NCBI RefSeq assembly: GCF_028867935.1
Contig: NZ_JAPQNS010000016.1
Coordinates: 101,935 to 165,934, forward strand
Source: Flavobacterium sp. SUN052
Lineage (GTDB): Bacteria > Bacteroidota > Bacteroidia > Flavobacteriales > Flavobacteriaceae
Reading direction: 5' to 3'
DNA length: 64,000 nt
Part shown: piece by piece, positions 59,676-64,000 of the stretch
Layout of the letters: each line of letters starts with the position of its first letter
Numbering within the stretch: the stretch's first letter is position 1
The notes under the pieces: model-generated
The model's database searches: none
What the model was told of the DNA's origin: nothing
The model's input: the letters and a program-made list of their open reading frames with translations, nothing else
Position numbers and translations under genes: made by a program

Positions 59676-61190
59676 TTAACGTTTGCCAATATTGTGCCAA
59701 ACCTTGCGCACACCTATGTACAATCCTATATTGTTTGTGTACAATTGACCGGCATCAACGGCAACTGAAGTACTTAGCAAAAGGCCGTTCAAAGTGTTGA
59801 TTGGAGCGGTGAAATTGATAATGCCAGAGAATTGATTGAGGGGAGAAGGGAATAGTACATCATACGTTCCATAATTCCGACTCACTGAAAACTTGGCCTG
59901 ATACTGAACGCGATCAGCAAAAAACAGCCAACCAGCCGTCGGCAAACTTCCTGCCAACCCAACGTGAGTTACTCTTACACGGTTGTTATTGGTGAAGGTT
60001 CCATACGGCCATTCACCTCCTGGCCCTAGTGCTGGTGTAATAAACGGAGTACCAATTGCCCGCTGCTTGTAAGACCAACCATCTCGAAATTGGGAATGAT
60101 TGAAATAGTTATCGCGTCCCCGTCGTAGTGGGTCATCAATTACAAATTGTGAGCCCCCTTGACTAGTTGTGTTCAAATATTCCACTAGCAAATCTCGAAC
60201 CAGAGCATCTGGATTGTTTCGCCTTAAACGAATACCGTTTAACCCGTCCGCTATATTGAGCAAGTAATAGAGTGACCCATCATCGAAAAAACTTTGCCGG
60301 TACAAGAACAAACTATATCTAACCAGATCAATCTCAGCTCCCACATCAATATTGCCTAAATGATTGCCAATTCGATTAGTATAATCAAAATTCGTCAGGC
60401 GTTTTTCATCATCAGGCCCTGGTAAACGTAAGCCGCTTACTACATATATGTAATCCCTAAATCGAGAAGGTAACTGATTTTCTTTAGCAACATCTGGGTT
60501 ATTAATTAAGGTTAGGTCTGCGATTTTCCCGCCCCAGATTGCTTGATGGGTGAACCCCCCATAAACTCTTATTACATCTTGTTCCCGCCCTACCCGAAAG
60601 TAAAGTGTATTCTGATGCAACATGGAATGATTAACGAAACCTGTAGGGTTCATATACCCATGTGCAAACGACCCCTTGAATGAAACCCAACCTTTAGTTA
60701 GGGGAATTGCCGTAAAAACTGGGATTGCAAGTTGAATTTTTGGAAGGGGCAATGCGTTTCCTGACCAACTATAAGATCCTGAACTAAGGGTAGTGTCAGC
60801 TAGACCAAGTATCTCTTGTCGACGGCCAATAGATAGTTCTAAAGAGCGATAGCGAGCCTTAACATATAGCTCTGGCAATATAAGATTCCCAGCAGGACCA
60901 ATATTGCTCACCATGCGAATACCGTAACCAATATCTAATTTGCGTGCGTTGAGCCGGGCAGTATCATAACTGGCAGAAGCTCCTACCCGAGTGCTGAAGA
61001 TCGGAGTTTTGGTTGGTACAACTCCAAATTGGTTAGTTTGTAACCAGAAGGGAGTTCTATTGAAAGCTGCCGTATACCCTCCGATTTCTGCCTCGTAATA
61101 CTGGGGAGTTCTAAGCGGCTGACCTTTCAGGGACTGAGCAATAACCAGAATGCTGGTAGTTTGGAGTAAGTTTTTTGTCGAAAAGATCAT
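59676..61190 (-). CDS. Wzi-family capsule assembly outer-membrane protein
   Basis: 504 residues with a signal peptide (FSTKNLLQTTSILVIAQSLKG). The sequence is a long run of alternating beta strands, with the Wzi-type segments RSLELSIGRRQEILGLAD, FKGSFAHGYMNPTGF, HQNTLYFRVGR and FADRVQYQAKFSVSRNYGTYD. Wzi is an outer-membrane barrel and lectin that holds capsule polysaccharide at the cell surface. The next gene downstream is a polyisoprenyl sugar-phosphotransferase, consistent with a common exopolysaccharide pathway. Confidence 0.88.
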   Translation of the reverse strand: MIFSTKNLLQTTSILVIAQSLKGQPLRTPQYYEAEIGGYTAAFNRTPFWLQTNQFGVVPTKTPIFSTRVGASASYDTARLNARKLDIGYGIRMVSNIGPAGNLILPELYVKARYRSLELSIGRRQEILGLADTTLSSGSYSWSGNALPLPKIQLAIPVFTAIPLTKGWVSFKGSFAHGYMNPTGFVNHSMLHQNTLYFRVGREQDVIRVYGGFTHQAIWGGKIADLTLINNPDVAKENQLPSRFRDYIYVVSGLRLPGPDDEKRLTNFDYTNRIGNHLGNIDVGAEIDLVRYSLFLYRQSFFDDGSLYYLLNIADGLNGIRLRRNNPDALVRDLLVEYLNTTSQGGSQFVIDDPLRRGRDNYFNHSQFRDGWSYKQRAIGTPFITPALGPGGEWPYGTFTNNNRVRVTHVGLAGSLPTAGWLFFADRVQYQAKFSVSRNYGTYDVLFPSPLNQFSGIINFTAPINTLNGLLLSTSVAVDAGQLYTNNIGLYIGVRKVWHNIGKR

Positions 61191-61225
61191 TCAATCAGAG
61201 CTAACGTCCAGCTTAAAACAAGTTA

Positions 61226-61233
61226 CAAACATA
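61226..61233 (-). promoter_or_regulatory. Candidate -7 promoter element of the wzi gene
   Basis: On the minus strand TATGTTTG fits TAnnTTTG. It lies 35 bases before the start at 61190. No clear TTG is at the -33 distance. Confidence 0.4.
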
Positions 61234-61321
61234 CGGGTTTTCCTCCAGGTCAGTTTTTTACGCAAACGTTGTGAGTAAAATCCTCTTGTGTGGGAAGAGT
61301 ACATTAAACCTGCGTAAACGC

Positions 61322-61349
61322 AAAAAGGGGAGACAGCTTGTCTCCCCTT
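61322..61349 (-). terminator. Intrinsic terminator after the T9SS-sorted protein gene
   Basis: 11-bp stem AAGGGGAGACA with TGTCTCCCCTT and a 3-base loop, followed on the minus strand by five T. It lies 24 bases after the stop at 61373. Confidence 0.88.
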
Positions 61350-61372
61350 CTTATCCAAAAATATATTTCTTG

Positions 61373-61924
61373 CTACTGCTTAATTAAGCGGATGGATTTC
61401 GAGCCATTATCGGTCTGGATCTGATAAATATACAAACCAGAGGGTAAATTGCCCGCCCGAACATTTACTTTGTATTGGCCAGCTGCCTGAATACCATCTT
61501 CCTGAGTCTGCTCAATTACGCGACCCTGAGTATCTGTTAAAATACGGCTGACGCGAGCGGCTTTCGGCAGAGCATAATCAACAATCGTTTGATCGGCAAA
61601 TGGGTTTGGTGCTGCTGAAACAGTTAAAACACCAACTTCAGGGCTATTTGTCCGAGAAACCACTGCGGCAATGCTTGCTTCAAATACCGATCCCGCCTGA
61701 GCCACAAAACCCGGTTGAAGCGTTACAGAACGACCGGCCTCGTATAACACAGCGGCTCCTTGTTCTACCTCATTACGTGCAGTAATTTGTTCAACAGCAC
61801 GTTCCGCAATGGGCGTTCCAGCCCGCATTGTGCGGGCGATTTCCTGCCGAACAGGATATTCCTGAGCTGCCGCAAAACCTCCTGTGATTAGGAGCAGAGC
61901 AGCAGAAAGTAGAGACGTCTTCAT
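61373..61924 (-). CDS. Small secreted protein with type IX secretion (type A) sorting domain
   Basis: 183 residues. Signal peptide MKTSLLSAALLLITGGFAAAQ. A short repeat region like the '3-coathanger stack' (ITARNEVEQGAAVLYEAGRS, VTLQPGFVAQAGSVFEA) is followed by a T9SS type A sorting domain of about 75 residues: AAPNPFADQTIVDYALP, LPSGLYIYQIQT and the C-terminal SKSIRLIKQ. The protein is therefore almost only targeting signal, without a catalytic cargo. It should be exported by the type IX system and anchored to the surface. It begins 7 bases after the fibre gene and is probably co-expressed with it. Confidence 0.85.
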   Translation of the reverse strand: MKTSLLSAALLLITGGFAAAQEYPVRQEIARTMRAGTPIAERAVEQITARNEVEQGAAVLYEAGRSVTLQPGFVAQAGSVFEASIAAVVSRTNSPEVGVLTVSAAPNPFADQTIVDYALPKAARVSRILTDTQGRVIEQTQEDGIQAAGQYKVNVRAGNLPSGLYIYQIQTDNGSKSIRLIKQ

Positions 61925-61931
61925 AGTCTAT

Positions 61932-63374
61932 TTATTTTGATGATTGACGCATCTTCTTGATCTGATGCTCAATCTTGTTATTTTTCTGCTGTAGCTTAAC
62001 ATTCTCCTGACGCAAGGTGTTCATTTCTTTCTTCATATCCACCATGTACAGTGTTAATTCTTCTATTTTTTGGAGTAGCGTGGCATCCATCTTGGCCATG
62101 TCCACACCCTCAGCTACCACCTGCTCGGCACTGGGAACACCTGGCAAATGACCATGCGATTTGATGAAGGACTCCACCTCCTCCAGCTTGTGCAGCTTGT
62201 ATTCAGGAGCAAACACATAATCACTCCACTCCGAGGTGTTCTTCACGGCCACCTTCACCTTCTCAGTCAAAATACCCTTCTCCACATACAAGCCATAGTT
62301 GCCTCCCAGCTTGCTGATGCCCTTGCCAATCACAACGGCTTCTCCTGAGCTGTTGCTCAAGCGGCCACCCGCCAGCTGCCAGTAGCTCTCAGCGCTCGTC
62401 ACTGCATCAGCACTTGTAGCTACACGAGGGGATGCGTTCAAGCTGGCTAACACTACATTGCCATTGGCGTCTACACTTAAGAATTTTGTCTGGGCCAATA
62501 ATGTCGCAGGTGAAGCATTGGTAAGGTTGGTGAGTTTGAGGCCTGACGAGTTGGCCACTCCACTGCTCACTTCCAGACGAGCTGTTGGGGCAGTTACCCC
62601 AATGCCCACGTTCACAGCATTGGCGCCTGTTCCACCCAGCACCACCGCGTTACTGGCACCCACCACCGCGTTGGCACCGATGGCGACCGCATTCTGCAAA
62701 GTAGGGGAGGAAGCATCCGCTTTGTAGCCGATGAAGGTGTTAAATGATCCATTCGTGATGGCCACTCCAGCACCCCGACCTACGCCCACGTTGCCGGTAC
62801 CGTTGCCGATATTGTAGCCAGAGGCAAAGCCGATGAAGGCGTTCTCTGCTCCTGTACCATTGGCGGTGCCAAAGCCGGCAAAGCGCCCCACGAACGCGTT
62901 GTTACTGCCTTTGGACTGGTTGCCTGATCCATCACCGATGGCGGTGTTACCCTCGCCAGCGGTGTTAGCGCCACCTGCTCCATTGCCAAGGAATAGGTTA
63001 TAGGATCCGCCTGTGTTATTGAAGCCTGCTTGCTGGCCCATGAACAGGTTGCCAAGGCCAGATGTGTTACTAGCTCCAGCTGAAGCGCCAATGAATACGT
63101 TCGCTTGGCCAGTAGTGACCGCACCTGTTGACGTTCCGATAAATGTGTTATTAGTTCCACCTTGTCCTGTACCAAAACCAACGGCAACATTTCCGCTTGC
63201 TTGCGTATTTAAGCGGATGAAAGGATTGCCATCAATACGAATAGCTTTCGTTGATGGCAAAGTAATGTCACTTGCAATTGTTAACGCAGTATTAGCCGGC
63301 GTTTCAATGCTTTGCGCAACGGATGAGGCAGATATGCCTATCATTGCTGACATAAAGAGTAACTTGTTTTTCAT
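61932..63374 (-). CDS. Secreted head-repeat fibre protein with conserved Bacteroidota C-terminal stalk
   Basis: 480 residues. Signal peptide MKNKLLFMSAMIGISASSVAQ. Residues about 60-260 carry irregular repeats of the form NTFIGxxAGxxNTxG (NVFIGASAGASNTSG, YNLFLGNGAGGANTAG), a YadA/tail-fibre head pattern. GIGVTAPTARLEVSSG follows, and the C-terminus WSDYVFAPEYKLHKLEEVE, SHGHLPGVPSAE, LLQKIEELTLYM ends in a coiled coil. That end is frequent in Bacteroidota fibre proteins. Likely a trimeric surface protein. Its C-terminal coding part is almost identical to that of the truncated gene at 63773-64000. Confidence 0.85.
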   Translation of the reverse strand: MKNKLLFMSAMIGISASSVAQSIETPANTALTIASDITLPSTKAIRIDGNPFIRLNTQASGNVAVGFGTGQGGTNNTFIGTSTGAVTTGQANVFIGASAGASNTSGLGNLFMGQQAGFNNTGGSYNLFLGNGAGGANTAGEGNTAIGDGSGNQSKGSNNAFVGRFAGFGTANGTGAENAFIGFASGYNIGNGTGNVGVGRGAGVAITNGSFNTFIGYKADASSPTLQNAVAIGANAVVGASNAVVLGGTGANAVNVGIGVTAPTARLEVSSGVANSSGLKLTNLTNASPATLLAQTKFLSVDANGNVVLASLNASPRVATSADAVTSAESYWQLAGGRLSNSSGEAVVIGKGISKLGGNYGLYVEKGILTEKVKVAVKNTSEWSDYVFAPEYKLHKLEEVESFIKSHGHLPGVPSAEQVVAEGVDMAKMDATLLQKIEELTLYMVDMKKEMNTLRQENVKLQQKNNKIEHQIKKMRQSSK

Positions 63375-63703
63375 GAGAAAAAATGGTTTGATTTTGTAAT
63401 GGTCAGCCTATCTATTAGTCGTTAAATCGTAATTAAAGGTAACCTGATTACAGGAATAGGAGTAACATTTTCTAACTACTGGTAGTATTCAATGCAAATC
63501 CATTCATCTAACCTTACCTTTATTACACCAATCTTCTTATACCTGTGGCTTCACTTTGTAGCGACTGGCGCTTCAACTTGATTTCAGCAGTGAATTTAAT
63601 CTTAATAAACTTATCGCTTAATTTCTTCAGGGGCAAGTTTATTATACGGTATATATAAGAAGAATGCTTTATCAAACGGATTTAAAGATATACTAGAACC
63701 AAT
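63375..63703. other. Intergenic region, about 330 bases, no gene seen
   Basis: AT-rich sequence between two fibre genes on the minus strand. It must include the promoter of the 61932-63374 gene, but I found no TTG/TAnnTTTG pair with correct spacing on the minus strand. No RNA gene recognised. Confidence 0.5.
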
Positions 63704-63757
63704 AATGTTTACTGTAAAGCAGAGTTTTTAATAAAGTACTGCTTTGCAGTAAACATT
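63704..63757 (-). terminator. Hairpin, terminator-like, after the truncated fibre gene
   Basis: Arms 63704-63725 and 63736-63757 (22 bases, three mismatches; outer core AATGTTTACTG/CAGTAAACATT) with a T-rich loop. It lies 15 bases downstream of the stop at 63773. Confidence 0.6.
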
Positions 63758-63772
63758 GAACTGTGCCCAGAT

Positions 63773-64000
63773 TTATTTCTCAAGTGCTTTGAGGATAGCG
63801 GTCAGTTGCTTCTTTATAATAGCATTTTCCTTTTTCAACTCATCAATTTGCTGGCTTTTCTTTTCCAACTCGACCACATATAGGGTCAGTTCTTCTATTT
63901 TTTGGAGTAGTGTGGCATCCATCTTGGCCATGTCCACACCCTCAGCTACCACCTGCTCGGCACTGGGAACACCTGGCAAATGGCCATGCGATTTGATGAA
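63773..64000 (-). CDS. Fibre protein with conserved C-terminal stalk, C-terminal part only
   Basis: Only the last 75 residues are inside the window; the rest lies beyond the right edge. It reads FIKSHGHLPGVPSAEQVV, then MAKMDATLLQKIEELTLYVV and a Lys/Glu-rich coiled coil. The first about 45 residues match the end of the 61932-63374 protein almost exactly, and the final coiled coil is different. Probably the same class of secreted fibre, as a tandem paralogue. Confidence 0.8.
   Translation of the reverse strand, partial: FIKSHGHLPGVPSAEQVVAEGVDMAKMDATLLQKIEELTLYVVELEKKSQQIDELKKENAIIKKQLTAILKALEK

Noticed and set aside
62700..63200. Regularly spaced GGN-rich repeats in the fibre gene
   Set aside because: Explained by protein head repeats; not a CRISPR array or satellite.

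Overview
The window looks like chromosomal DNA of a Bacteroidota bacterium, most likely a Cytophagales/Spirosoma-type organism. This is inferred from gene content, not from a database match. The signs are a SusC/SusD pair, several TonB-dependent receptors, a DUF4249 protein, VCBS/ASPIC-UnbV lipoproteins, a type IX secretion sorting domain, Wzi, fused E1 alpha/beta, complex I genes in a Bacteroidota style, and promoters fitting the TTG-N19/20-TAnnTTTG pattern. Coding density is high. No rRNA, tRNA, CRISPR array, transposase or phage gene was recognised.

Layout. 0-3 kb: start of an FGGY sugar kinase, a fused ABC permease/binding protein of the glycine-betaine type whose binding domain appears circularly permuted, and a TIM-barrel sugar isomerase-like exported protein. 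3-11 kb: a small lipoprotein, oligoendopeptidase F, a BlaI/BlaR-like regulator-protease pair behind two dyad operators, nuoH and asnS. 10.9-18 kb: a response regulator and sensor kinase arranged tail to tail, a two-gene operon of YadA-head/S74-chaperone surface fibres with a dyad just upstream of its promoter, and two glycosyltransferase-like genes. 18-20.4 kb: two convergent L,D-transpeptidases separated by a perfect 39-bp inverted repeat.

20.4-37.1 kb is one long minus-strand block for outer-membrane uptake: SusC, SusD, two giant VCBS/ASPIC lipoproteins, a Kelch lipoprotein, DUF4249 and a second TonB-dependent receptor. 37.5-42.5 kb holds a large FAD/Fe-S oxidase and an M1 peptidase. 42.6-48.4 kb is a minus-strand operon of short-chain dehydrogenase, GMC small subunit, GMC oxidoreductase, family 1 glycosidase, alpha/beta hydrolase and acyl-ACP thioesterase. 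It suggests sugar or glycoside oxidation in the cytoplasm.

48.5-53.6 kb holds a 2OG-Fe(II) oxygenase, nuoK, nuoJ, a nuoI with a 200-residue repeat tail, and a fused 2-oxoacid dehydrogenase E1. 53.8-57.9 kb holds DUF1573, a prohibitin-like protein, an esterase and a beta-lactamase-like serine hydrolase. 58-64 kb is a cell-surface region: an exopolysaccharide initiating transferase, Wzi, a tiny T9SS-sorted protein and two near-identical-ended fibre proteins, the last cut by the window edge.

The most interesting non-gene signals are short palindromic repeats that have become part of reading frames (16160-16181 and 46952-46989), mutually exclusive hairpins between susC and susD, and the paired TCCCCA/TGGGGA dyads around the fibre operon.
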